Shown here: positions 54,510 through 63,130 of the stretch, piece after piece | Numbering within the stretch: the first letter of the stretch is position 1 | Layout: each line of letters begins with the position of its first letter | Source: an uncultured Desulfobacteraceae bacterium | Lineage (GTDB): Bacteria; Desulfobacterota; Desulfobacteria; Desulfobacterales; UBA5852 | Assembly: GCA_913060875.1 (NCBI GenBank) | Contig: CAJXSL010000008.1 | Location: 1 to 64,000 of the forward strand | Direction of reading: 5' to 3' | DNA length: 64,000 bases | Program-made: the position numbers and the translations under genes | Notes under the pieces: generated by a model | What the model saw: the letters and a program-made list of their open reading frames with translations, nothing else | The model's database searches: none | Told to the model about the DNA's origin: nothing

Positions 54510-55649
54510 ATGGAACGACGTGATTTCTTGAGGAAAGCAGGTCTGGCAGCGGCCGGTGCGGTCGCGGCCGGCGCCGGTCTGGCCGGATGTGCCCAGCAGA
54601 AGGAAGAAGAGGTCAAAGGTCCGGCGGTTCAGCCGAAAAAGACCTACGAGTGGAAGATGGTCACCACCTGGCCGCCCAACCTGCCGGTGCTGCAGACCGG
54701 GGCGGTAAGGTTTGCCAAGCGCGTAGAAGAAGCTTCGGGCGGGCAGCTCAAAATCCAGGTGTTCGCCGGCGGCGAACTGGTGCCGCCCCTGGGTGTTTTT
54801 GATGCGGTTTCCGAAGGCACGGTGGAATGCGGCAGCGGGGCCGCCTATTACTGGGCCGGCAAGGTGCCGGCCGCCCAATGGTTTGCCGCCGTACCCTTCG
54901 GCTTCAATCCCCAGGGCATCAATGCCTGGTTTTACAGCGGCGGCGGCCTGGAACTCTGGGAAGAAGTCTATGCCCCCTTCAACGTCATCCCGCGCCCCCA
55001 GGGAAATACGGGGGTCCAGATGGGCGGCTGGTTCCGCAAGGAGATGAATTCCATCGATGACTACAAGGGCCTCAAAATGCGCATCCCCGGCCTGGGCGGC
55101 AAGGTCATCAGCAAGGCCGGCGGCACGGTGGTGCTGCTGCCCGGCGGTGAGATTTTCACTTCCCTGGAGCGCGGCGTTATCGACGCCACCGAGTGGGTGG
55201 GCCCCATGCACGATCTGCGGATGGGCTTTTACAAGGCCGCCAAGTACTACTACTATCCCGGTTGGCATGAGCCCGGCACCTGCCTGGAGGTCATGTTCAA
55301 CAAAAAAGCCTACGAGTCCCTGCCCGTGGAACTGCAGCAGATTCTCGACGCCGTGGCCGCCGAGACCAACATGTGGAGCCTCTGCGAATTCGAGGCTGGC
55401 AACGGCGCGGCCCTGCAGACCCTGATCTCCGAGCACAATGTCAACCTGGTGCGCTTCCCGGAACAGTTGCTGAACGACCTGCGCAAGCTGGCCGACGAAA
55501 CCCTGGAAGAGGAAGCCGCCAAGGATGCCATGAGCCGCAAGGTCCACGATGCCTTCAAGAAGTTCAAGGCCCAGGTGGGCGTCTGGGGCTCCGTGTCCGA
55601 GAACGCCTACTACAACGTGATTGCGGATAAGTATGCCTTGAAGAAGTAA
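54510..55649 (+). CDS. dctP: TRAP transporter substrate-binding protein DctP
   Basis: 379 residues. The N-terminus has a twin-arginine motif (ERRDFLRK) and a lipobox LAGC (Cys27), so it is probably a Tat-exported lipoprotein. The mature protein has the DctP fold; YPGWHEPGTCLEVMFNKKAYESLP is typical of the TakP-like group that binds 2-oxo and related monocarboxylates. Substrate is inferred only; the neighbour enzyme suggests hydroxyproline or a related acid. A strong terminator follows. Confidence 0.9.
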   Translation: MERRDFLRKAGLAAAGAVAAGAGLAGCAQQKEEEVKGPAVQPKKTYEWKMVTTWPPNLPVLQTGAVRFAKRVEEASGGQLKIQVFAGGELVPPLGVFDAVSEGTVECGSGAAYYWAGKVPAAQWFAAVPFGFNPQGINAWFYSGGGLELWEEVYAPFNVIPRPQGNTGVQMGGWFRKEMNSIDDYKGLKMRIPGLGGKVISKAGGTVVLLPGGEIFTSLERGVIDATEWVGPMHDLRMGFYKAAKYYYYPGWHEPGTCLEVMFNKKAYESLPVELQQILDAVAAETNMWSLCEFEAGNGAALQTLISEHNVNLVRFPEQLLNDLRKLADETLEEEAAKDAMSRKVHDAFKKFKAQVGVWGSVSENAYYNVIADKYALKK

Positions 55650-55683
55650 ATGGAATGGCCGTGAATTGCGTTCGTTGAAAGGT

Positions 55684-55720
55684 AAGCACCCCCGGCAGGA
55701 TTTGTCGGGGGTGCTTTTTT
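55684..55720 (+). terminator. Intrinsic terminator after the TRAP operon
   Basis: AAGCACCCCCG (55684-55694) pairs perfectly with CGGGGGTGCTT (55706-55716), followed by a T-run to 55720. Confidence 0.92.
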
Positions 55721-55770
55721 ACGGCGTGTTTGATGAATTTGTGGGCGGTCTTTTATCTGTCATGCCCAAT

Positions 55771-56444
55771 CTATTTTCGGAACTTCCTCCGTCCCAAGCC
55801 GGCCAAGCCCACCAGACCAAGACCCATCAGGACCATGGTGGAGGGTTCCGGCACCTGGGCCACGTCGATGCGTACGGCGAAATCGTCGTGGTTGTCGTCG
55901 GGACCGGCGCCGCCGTCGTCGAGAAAGAGAATCAGGCTGGTGCCGGATGTGGCGGCGGGATCGCCCACAAAGCTCACCAAAAAGTTGGTGTAGATTTCCC
56001 CTTCAATGGTTTCGTCCGGATTGGCGCCGTTTTCGAGAATTTCGGTGTTATTATTGATGCCGAACCAAAAGGGAATGACCCCGGCATCAAGGTAAAATGG
56101 CCCGGCCAGATCGGCGATGCCGACAACTATATTGGAGCCATAGTCTTCCGTGCTGAAAAGCTTCGTGCTGTCGAGAATGAAATCGTTTTGGTAACCGGCC
56201 TCGAATCCCAGGAACGTAAAGTGAGATTGGCAGCTTCGGTCAATGCGATGGTGCTGCCATAGTACCCCTCAACGCGCGTGGTACCGGGACCGTAAAGGGT
56301 CTCCACAAGATCGTTTTTTTCGCCGTCCGGAATGGCGCCGTATGTTCCGGGATCGGCTTCGATGCTTAACATGGGCAGGGCATGGGCGGCCGGGCATAAA
56401 AATATGAACAGCAGAACAATGAACAGACACAATCCTTTCCGCAT
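55771..56444 (-). pseudogene. PEP-CTERM domain protein, frameshifted
   Basis: Two minus-strand frames complete each other. The first (from the ATG at 56444) codes a signal peptide and the start of the mature domain up to TEAANLT near 56221. After a one-base loss at about 56215-56222 the other frame continues with TFLGFEAGYQNDFILDS and ends in VPEPSTMVLMGLGLVGLAGLGRRKFRK-like PEP-CTERM sorting sequence (VPEPST, helix, RRKFRK). The whole would be about 224 residues. It is a secreted surface protein type sorted by an exosortase. It is either a real lesion, phase variation or a sequencing error. It has its own sigma-54-type promoter. Confidence 0.82.
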
Positions 56445-56493
56445 GCGTTTCTCCTTATGAGTTGTGGTAAAATGATTGACCGACACGTCCACG

Positions 56494-56507
56494 GCAAGTC
56501 GTGTGCC
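56494..56507 (-). promoter_or_regulatory. Sigma-54 promoter of the frameshifted PEP-CTERM gene
   Basis: On the minus strand TGGCAC-ACGAC-TTGCC gives GG at 56507-56506 and GC at 56495-56494, spaced by exactly ten bases. It is close to the RpoN consensus. Predicted start of transcription is near 56482, giving a leader of about 38 bases with no riboswitch. Confidence 0.75.
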
Positions 56508-56853
56508 ATAATAAAAAATCATTAAAATACGATTAGATAGGCAATTCTATGTGGTAGCGCGCCGTGATGTGGAGGCCTGCTTGGGAATATTGTTTCCCAT
56601 CCGGGGCGGATGCCACCGCTGACCTGATCGTCGTATCCTATGCGATCCTGCCCTAAGTCCTTAAGCAACAGATGTTAGGAAAGGATTTGCGCATTATGAA
56701 AATGTTTGCCTATTTGTCGGATTAAAAACTTGGATGCGCGACCCTATGGCTTTCCTAAAATGCGTGATGTAGAAGTTTAAAATACTATAAATAACAATGA
56801 TTTAAAAGATTTTCGAACTGTGACGTCTGCGACGTAAAGCGTTCTCTGGTGAC

Positions 56854-56867
56854 GGCTCGGATATTGC
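56854..56867 (+). promoter_or_regulatory. Sigma-54 promoter of the lectin-like PEP-CTERM gene
   Basis: CGGCTC-GGATA-TTGCA has GG at 56854-56855 and GC at 56866-56867 with ten bases between. Predicted transcription start is about 56879, two bases before the riboswitch core. Confidence 0.65.
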
Positions 56868-56880
56868 ATTTACTGACACA

Positions 56881-56953
56881 AAAGCCAAACCTGGCGGAAG
56901 CCGGGGACGGAAAGCCACGGGTCCTAAATCGAACTTCGGATAGCCGGGTTGCT
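56881..56953 (+). promoter_or_regulatory. GEMM-I (cyclic-dinucleotide) riboswitch aptamer 1
   Basis: Carries the conserved GEMM pieces in order: AAAGCCAAACC, a hairpin TGGC-GGAA-GCCG with a GNRA loop, GGGACGGAAAGCCACGGGTC, a variable second arm, and GGATAGCCGGGTTGC. P1 is AACC with GGTT. By alignment to Vc2 the base at position 20 is G, the c-di-GMP type, but a 3',3'-cGAMP preference cannot be excluded by eye. The 3' strand is shared with a terminator, so ligand binding should switch the gene on. Confidence 0.9.
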
Positions 56954-56974
56954 GAGAGCAAGCCGGCTATTTTT
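56940..56974 (+). terminator. Riboswitch-controlled intrinsic terminator
   Basis: ATAGCCGGGTTGCT (56940-56953), loop GAG, and AGCAAGCCGGCTAT (56957-56970) pair with one mismatch in 14, followed by TTTT. The left arm includes the aptamer's GGGTT closing strand, so terminator and folded aptamer exclude each other. Confidence 0.85.
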
Positions 56975-57001
56975 GTCTGTATCGACATAAGGAGATGGGT
57001 T

Positions 57002-57577
57002 ATGAAGAAACTGTTGTGGGGTCTGTTCAGTGTGTTTTTATGTCTGGTATTCATCAGCCCGGCCGGTGCGATGGTTTGGGAGTTGGGCGTTGGTGGAAAC
57101 GGGCATGATTATGTGGTCGTCGGATTTGAGGACATTGCGTGGGGGGATACCTGGGGCGATATCTATAATCTCCTTGGCGATGGCTATGGGTTAGCCACCA
57201 TTACCAGTCAGGCGGAACAGGATTTCGTTGAAAGTCTGCTGGCGGGCTATTCCGGCGAGTATTGGATCGGCGGATTCCAGAATCCTGGCGAGGCAGACCC
57301 CGAGGCCGGCTGGAATTGGGTCACGGGTACGGAGGATTGGCATTACACCAACTGGGCAAGCGATGAGCCCAACGACTACAATGGCATCGACGAGATGCAC
57401 CTGGCCTTGTGGGACAAATACGAAGCGAACAGTTGGAAATGGAATGACGAGCATAACCGCTTTAACATCGCGGGCTATATCGCCGAAAGCCTGCCCGTGC
57501 CCGAACCCGGCACCATCGTGCTGATGGGTTTGGCCCTGGTGGGGCTGGCGGGCATGGGGCGCAAGCGGTTCCGCTAA
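57002..57577 (+). CDS. C-type-lectin-fold PEP-CTERM protein
   Basis: 191 residues. Signal peptide 1-23 (ends SPAGA). The middle is a C-type lectin-like fold: GDGYGLATITSQAEQDFVESLL, YWIGGFQNPG, WNWVTGTEDWHYTNWASDEPND. It ends with VPEPGT, a hydrophobic helix and GRKRFR, the PEP-CTERM sorting tag for exosortase/archaeosortase-type anchoring or release. ATG 57002 follows AAGGAG. Controlled by a sigma-54 promoter and GEMM riboswitch. Confidence 0.88.
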   Translation: MKKLLWGLFSVFLCLVFISPAGAMVWELGVGGNGHDYVVVGFEDIAWGDTWGDIYNLLGDGYGLATITSQAEQDFVESLLAGYSGEYWIGGFQNPGEADPEAGWNWVTGTEDWHYTNWASDEPNDYNGIDEMHLALWDKYEANSWKWNDEHNRFNIAGYIAESLPVPEPGTIVLMGLALVGLAGMGRKRFR

Positions 57578-57621
57578 CGTTCATGTGGGACGACAGCCCG
57601 TCCCGCTGGTCTTGTTTTGAC

Positions 57622-57660
57622 GCCGGCATCGTTGCCTATGGCAATGTTGCCGGCTTTTTT
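57622..57660 (+). terminator. Intrinsic terminator
   Basis: GCCGGCA and TTGCC on the left pair with GGCAA and TGCCGGC on the right around a small internal loop, followed by six T. It ends the lectin-like PEP-CTERM transcript. Confidence 0.85.
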
Positions 57661-57870
57661 AGGCGGCCCCCATTTCGGAAAATCAGGCATGAGAATTCCA
57701 TTTTCCTATAGGAATTAAAATCCATAATATTATGGGTAATTATAGGTTAAAGTATAGTCCTCCGAAGGCCTTCGAAACGACTATCAGACTTCTATTTGTT
57801 TAAATTAATAAAGTGATTTCGGTATGATAAATTTCATTCATCCCGCTTTCCGTGCTGTGGATCGATGAAC

Positions 57871-57884
57871 GGCACAACATTTGC
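57871..57884 (+). promoter_or_regulatory. Sigma-54 promoter of the second riboswitch-controlled PEP-CTERM gene
   Basis: CGGCAC-AACAT-TTGCT has GG at 57871-57872 and GC at 57883-57884, ten bases apart. Predicted start is about 57896, five bases before the riboswitch core. The stretch 57661-57870 before it is AT-rich with no gene. Confidence 0.72.
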
Positions 57885-57900
57885 TGAATGGCACCCCAGA

Positions 57901-57976
57901 TAAAGCCAAACCTGGCGCGAGTCAGGGACGGAAAACCACGGATCTCCCAATGCTTGTGCGAGAACGCCGGGTTGCC
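57901..57976 (+). promoter_or_regulatory. GEMM-I (cyclic-dinucleotide) riboswitch aptamer 2
   Basis: Same conserved pieces as aptamer 1: AAAGCCAAACC, hairpin TGGC-GCGA-GTCA (GNRA loop), GGGACGGAAAACCACGG, a different variable arm, and ACGCCGGGTTGCC. No terminator overlaps it. A hairpin GGCGGA-CGCCT-TCCGCC lies at about 58029-58047, before the ribosome site, so control may act at translation or further downstream. Confidence 0.88.
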
Positions 57977-58081
57977 TCTACCGCGGGGTTGTTTGGTGAA
58001 GCGGCCCTGCCCACATCCAGAGTCGCTGGCGGACGCCTTCCGCCGGCATGATTTTAACGCACAACATGGGAGGAAAGCGTT

Positions 58082-58804
58082 ATGAAAAAAATTGCGTTGT
58101 TATCCGTCTTTTTAGTGCTGATCTTTTCGGGGTCCGCGTTTGCGCTTACCGCAACCTTTTTCGGGGAAGATGAAGGGTTGGGTGAAAACTCTCCTTTATT
58201 GTCTTATCCGAACTCCACAGCTGCGGAAGCCGAATTTTTGTCTAACCTTGTTGGTGTGGGAACCGAAACATTTGAGAGTTATGCAGATAACACCTATGCG
58301 CCTCTCGGCATAGACTTTGGCGTTGCTGGCACAGCCACTCTTCAAGGTAGTGGCTATGTCAACGAAGTAACTCCGGGTACGACTAACGGTGCTGGTCGTT
58401 ATGCTATTTCGGGTTCCAAATATTGGGAAGCTACTAATTCGTTTTCCATTGAGTTCTCAGAAGCAATAGCAGCATTTGGTTTTTATGGTATCGACATCGG
58501 TGATTTTGGAGGTAACGTCGTCGTCGAACTGTTAAACGGAGAATCCATAGAATACGTTATCCCCCATGGAGTCAATGTCGAAGGTGGCGGCGTCCTCTAC
58601 TGGGGAGTTATCGACACCGAGAATCTTTTTACCTCGGTCACGTTTTCCAATACAGCGGCTGGTGTTGACTATTTCGGTTTCGATAATTTCACCATCGGAA
58701 GCGTCGAACAAGTCGTGCCGACTCCCGAGCCCGGCACCATTTTCATGATGGGTCTCGGCCTGTTGGGTCTGGCCGGCATGGGCCGCAAGAAGCTGTTCAA
58801 ATAA
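58082..58804 (+). CDS. PEP-CTERM sorting domain protein
   Basis: 240 residues. Signal peptide 1-21 (ends SAFA). The mature domain begins FESYADNTYAPLGIDFG and has AFGFYGIDIGDFGG, a beta-sandwich type common in secreted PEP-CTERM proteins. It ends in PEPGTIFMMGLGLLGLAGMG followed by RKK. RBS GGAGGAAAG. AT-richer than its neighbours. Function of the mature domain unknown; likely extracellular matrix or surface. Confidence 0.86.
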   Translation: MKKIALLSVFLVLIFSGSAFALTATFFGEDEGLGENSPLLSYPNSTAAEAEFLSNLVGVGTETFESYADNTYAPLGIDFGVAGTATLQGSGYVNEVTPGTTNGAGRYAISGSKYWEATNSFSIEFSEAIAAFGFYGIDIGDFGGNVVVELLNGESIEYVIPHGVNVEGGGVLYWGVIDTENLFTSVTFSNTAAGVDYFGFDNFTIGSVEQVVPTPEPGTIFMMGLGLLGLAGMGRKKLFK

Positions 58805-58834
58805 CCTTCAGCACATCTTTACGGGTTGCCATTG

Positions 58835-58874
58835 AAAAGGGCATGGGGTATGAAATTCATATCCGTGCCCTTTT
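58835..58874 (+). terminator. Intrinsic terminator
   Basis: AAAAGGGCATGG (58835-58846) pairs with CCGTGCCCTTTT (58863-58874) with one wobble; the T-run is part of the right arm. It ends the PEP-CTERM transcript. Confidence 0.82.
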
Positions 58875-58922
58875 CGTCAACCCTTTCGGGGTGTTTCAAT
58901 TGCCCCGGGGAAGGATGGCGCC

Positions 58923-59084
58923 ATGGAGGCCAAGCAATGCGACAATGGCGGTCGCCGATCCGGTTTTGACCGTCGGCAGTTTTCCTACTCCGGCCACGTG
59001 CCGGAGCGGCGTTCCGGGGAGGAGCGTCGCAGTGGGGCCGACCGGCGGCAGGGCGCGCGCCTTGGCCCTGAACATCGAACATAA
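58923..59084 (+). CDS. Small Arg-rich protein with RRSG.DRR motifs
   Basis: 53 residues. Contains RRSGFDRRQFSYSGHVPERR and then SGEERRSGADRR, a repeated basic motif that I have seen in short proteins of Desulfobacterota. GGGGAAGGA lies eight bases before the ATG and the stop codon is inside a strong stem-loop. Function unknown. It could bind nucleic acid or acidic polymer. Confidence 0.6.
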   Translation: MEAKQCDNGGRRSGFDRRQFSYSGHVPERRSGEERRSGADRRQGARLGPEHRT

Positions 59085-59123
59085 TATTTGGCCCGGAGAA
59101 CGTTTCTCCGGGCCAAATATTAT
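59081..59123. terminator. 20-bp perfect hairpin
   Basis: ATAATATTTGGCCCGGAGAA (59081-59100), a three-base loop, and its exact complement to 59123. It begins at the stop codon of the small Arg-rich gene and would terminate in either direction. The remaining sequence to 59386 shows no gene. Confidence 0.85.
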
Positions 59124-59386
59124 ATGATGAAAAGCAAACTCTAACTTCAATTTTCTCTATAACCTCCCTCCCGTCACTTCAACTAAAGCCGGAGTCTCTT
59201 CGCCCGCCTCGTTGTTTCCCTGAAAGATCCCCGCCAAACTCAGAAAGAGGGGTCATTTTTTGCAGCCATCCCGAAATCCTTAAAGTGTTCTCCCCATAGT
59301 GCCGAGAAGCTTTGTATCGACTTCCTGTCGATCACGAACCTGACAAAGGCCACTGAAATTTGCGAACTGAAAACGGGTGGAGGATC

Positions 59387-61309
59387 ATGGACGCCACGGC
59401 GGCAGCGACTTCGGTAACCAATGCCAATCCAACAGCACCTGCAACGGGTCCTCGCTACAGCGAAATTGTGGACATGCTCCTGCGGGAGGGGTACGTCACC
59501 GATGAGCAGGTGGCCTATGCCCGCCGGGTGCAGGGCAAGCTGGAGACCCCGCGGCGGCTTCTGGACGTGCTCAAGGAGCTGGACTACATCAGCGGCGACC
59601 AGGTCAAAGCGGCCATCCAGGAAAACCGTTTGTCCATGCGTATCGGCAGCCTGCTGGTGGAGTTGGGCTATATTACCGAGCAGGCCCTTCAGAACGCCTT
59701 CGAGATCCAGCGAGAGGACAAAAAACGGCCCAAACTGGGCGAAGTGCTGGTGGCCCACAATTTCATCAGCCAGAAACAGTTTCTGGAAGTCCTGTCTATC
59801 CAATTGGGATACCCGCTGGTGGCGCCCGAGTTCCTGCCCATCGACCCGAAACTTTTCACTCGGGTGCCGGGGCGCTGGTATGACAGCCACATGATGATTC
59901 CCATTCGCGAAGAAGGCGATCAAATCCTGATGGCTTTTGCCGATCCCCTGGACAAGGCTGAAATCAATGCGGCCCGCCAGGCGTTCAGCCAGGACATCCT
60001 GCCGGCCATTGCCGCCCCGGATGCCATCCGGGCCGCGGTGGACCAGGCCCGCAACGGTTTCAGCGCCGGCCGTTCAGCGGCCATGCGGGAAGACTCGGTG
60101 GTGGGGCAGGTGGACGCCATCATTGTGGCCGCGGTGGAGGCCGGGGCCAGCGACATTCACATCGAGCCTCTGAAAGACCGGTTGAGGATTCGCTTCCGCC
60201 AGGACGGCATCCTGGTACACCACAAGGATCTGCCCCGGGAGATCATTCCCTCCCTGACCAGCCGCATCAAGGTCATGTGCGAAGTGGACATTACCGAGAA
60301 ACGGAGGCACCAGGGGGGGCGCATGCTGTTCGAGCGGGGAGGGATCAAGCTCGATCTGCGGGTCTCCTGCTATGTCACGGTGCATGGTGAAAAGATCGTC
60401 CTGCGCCTGCTCAACCGCAAGGCCGAACTGATCCAACTGGAAGATTTAGGCATGGCGCCCAAGATGCTGGAACGGTTCATCGAACATGCCCTGGAGCAGC
60501 CCAGCGGGGTTATTCTCATCACGGGGCCGACGGGATCCGGCAAGACCACCACGGTTTACAGCAGCATTAACCGCATCAACAGCCCCCAGATAAGCATTGC
60601 CACCGCCGAAGAGCCCGTGGAATACATGATCGACGGCATTGCCCAGTGCTCCATCAATCCCAAGATCAACCTGACCTTCGAGGAGACCCTCCGCCACATC
60701 GTGCGCCAGGATCCGGACGTTATCGTGATCGGGGAGATCCGCGACAATTTCTCCGCTGAAATCGCCGTCCAGGCCGCCCTGACCGGACACAAGGTGCTGA
60801 CCACCTTTCATACCGAGGACAGCATCGGCGGGCTGATCCGGCTGCTCAATATGAATATCGAGGCCTTTCTGGTGTCCTCCACCGTGGTGAGCGTTCTCGC
60901 CCAGCGGCTGCTGCGGCGGGTCTGTCCGGCCTGCGCCGCCCCGGAAATGCCCAGGCCGGGCGATCTCCAACGCCTGGGCTACACGGCCGAAGCCGTCGCC
61001 GGAGCCAAATTCATGAAGGGGCAGGGCTGCTCGGAATGCGCCTACACGGGCTACAAGGGGCGCATCGGGGTCTATGAACTGCTGGTGCTGGATGAGATGG
61101 TCCGCAACGCCCTGATCGAACAGCGCACCAGCCACGAGATTCGCTCCATCTGTATCGAGTCCACGGGACTGGTCACCCTCCTGGAAGACGGTATCGTCAA
61201 GGCCGCCGCCGGGGTGACCACCATCGAAGAAGTGCTGCGGTGCCTGCCGCGGCTCAATCGCCCGCGCCCGCTGGGAGAGCTGCGGCGCGCTCTGGGCGCG
61301 AGGGAATAA
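59387..61309 (+). CDS. GspE/PilB/MshE-type secretion or pilus ATPase with two MshEN domains
   Basis: 640 residues. N-terminal MshEN-type repeats at about 20-70 and 85-150 (RIGSLLVELGYITEQAL, KLGEVLVAHNFISQKQFL) belong to a c-di-GMP-binding family. Then Walker A GPTGSGKT near 380, the Asp box and Walker B in DPDVIVIGEIRD near 445, the His box TTFHTEDS, and a zinc-finger cysteine set (CPAC near 515, CSEC near 548). It powers a type II secretion system or type IV pilus from the cytoplasm. No pilin, GspF or secretin gene is adjacent. ATG 59387 follows GTGGAGG. Confidence 0.88.
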   Translation: MDATAAATSVTNANPTAPATGPRYSEIVDMLLREGYVTDEQVAYARRVQGKLETPRRLLDVLKELDYISGDQVKAAIQENRLSMRIGSLLVELGYITEQALQNAFEIQREDKKRPKLGEVLVAHNFISQKQFLEVLSIQLGYPLVAPEFLPIDPKLFTRVPGRWYDSHMMIPIREEGDQILMAFADPLDKAEINAARQAFSQDILPAIAAPDAIRAAVDQARNGFSAGRSAAMREDSVVGQVDAIIVAAVEAGASDIHIEPLKDRLRIRFRQDGILVHHKDLPREIIPSLTSRIKVMCEVDITEKRRHQGGRMLFERGGIKLDLRVSCYVTVHGEKIVLRLLNRKAELIQLEDLGMAPKMLERFIEHALEQPSGVILITGPTGSGKTTTVYSSINRINSPQISIATAEEPVEYMIDGIAQCSINPKINLTFEETLRHIVRQDPDVIVIGEIRDNFSAEIAVQAALTGHKVLTTFHTEDSIGGLIRLLNMNIEAFLVSSTVVSVLAQRLLRRVCPACAAPEMPRPGDLQRLGYTAEAVAGAKFMKGQGCSECAYTGYKGRIGVYELLVLDEMVRNALIEQRTSHEIRSICIESTGLVTLLEDGIVKAAAGVTTIEEVLRCLPRLNRPRPLGELRRALGARE

Positions 61310-61312
61310 CAC

Positions 61313-62146
61313 ATGCAGCAGTCCATCGTCGACATTTTTGAATACCTGGCCACCAAGGACATCCAACTGCCGATTTTTGACCGCACGGCCATGCAGATCC
61401 AGGACGAACTTACCAAGCCCGAGCCGGACACGCGGACCATTGAATCCCTGATCGTGAAAGACCAGACCCTGACCAGCCAGGTGTTGAAGGTGGCCAATTC
61501 GTCTTTCTACAAAGGCTTGGCGGAGGTCACCACCGTGCGCAGCGCTATTGTGCGGCTGGGCATCAAGGAAGTGGCCAACATGGTGACGCTGATAGCCCAT
61601 CGCGGATACTTCAAGGCCCGGGATCCTCTGCTGCGTCAACGCATGAACGATCTATGGCGGCATTCAATCGCCTGCGCCATCGGCGCCAAGTGGCTGGCGG
61701 AAAAGAGCGGCTTCGACGTACCATCCAACGAAGCCTTTTTTGCCGGTTTGCTGCACGATGTGGGCAAGCTGTTCATCGTCACCGTGCTGGAAAAGCTGAA
61801 AAAAGCCAAAGACCTGAATTGTCTGCCTTCCGAAGCCCTGATCGACGAGATCATTGCCAGCCTGCACGGCAAGCACGGCTACGCCATCATGCGCAACTGG
61901 AATCTGCCGGAGAAATATTGTCTCATCGCCCGTGACCACCATGCCGAAGATTTCGATACGGATAATGTCCTGTTGTGCCTCGTGCGCCAGGCCAACATGA
62001 CATGCCATAAAATCGGTGTCGGCCTGCGTTCGGATGTCGATCTAGTGCTTTCCGCCACACGGGAAGCCGGACTGCTGGGAATGACGGACATGGACATGGC
62101 CCGACTGGAGATCCATTTGGAGGATGCCAAACTGTTGGCTGCATGA
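61313..62146 (+). CDS. HDOD domain protein
   Basis: 277 residues, nearly all one HDOD domain: LPIFDRTAMQIQ, ESLIVKDQTLTSQVLKVANSSFY, VRSAIVRLGIKEVANMV, and AGLLHDVGKLFIV. HDOD proteins are non-catalytic or poorly understood relatives of HD phosphohydrolases, often linked to cyclic dinucleotide signalling and motility. Three bases after the ATPase gene, so probably co-transcribed. A small hairpin (TTGAGCC/GGCTCAA, about 62182-62198) follows. Confidence 0.88.
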   Translation: MQQSIVDIFEYLATKDIQLPIFDRTAMQIQDELTKPEPDTRTIESLIVKDQTLTSQVLKVANSSFYKGLAEVTTVRSAIVRLGIKEVANMVTLIAHRGYFKARDPLLRQRMNDLWRHSIACAIGAKWLAEKSGFDVPSNEAFFAGLLHDVGKLFIVTVLEKLKKAKDLNCLPSEALIDEIIASLHGKHGYAIMRNWNLPEKYCLIARDHHAEDFDTDNVLLCLVRQANMTCHKIGVGLRSDVDLVLSATREAGLLGMTDMDMARLEIHLEDAKLLAA

Positions 62147-62253
62147 TTCCAGAGCAGGCAATTTCAAAAATGTCGAGAGCTTGAGCCGAGGGCTCAACAC
62201 CGATATCTGCTGGTCCCGGGAGGATCGTGCGAAAAGATTTTATTAAATGTCTT

Positions 62254-63030
<777 letters not shown>

Positions 63031-63130
63031 CGTGAGGCTTTCCTTCAATCAAATTCCTAAGTAAAACTTTTATGAAATGCGCCAAGCTTTTCGATTTGTT
63101 CTATCCAATAATGGCTTTTCCCCCAATTCA

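Noticed and set aside
52608..55649. Assignment of the TRAP transporter to isethionate
   Set aside because: The adjacent glycyl radical enzyme matches the hydroxyproline dehydratase active site and not a sulfite lyase as far as can be judged.
55666..56262. 198-residue + strand frame
   Set aside because: It is the shadow of the minus-strand PEP-CTERM gene.
58843..59127. 94-residue + strand frame
   Set aside because: It reads through two terminator hairpins in another frame; the 53-residue Arg-rich frame has a recognisable motif and a ribosome site.
59350..59365. GGCCAC...TTTGC before the ATPase gene as a sigma-54 promoter
   Set aside because: Spacing between GG and GC is twelve bases, not ten.
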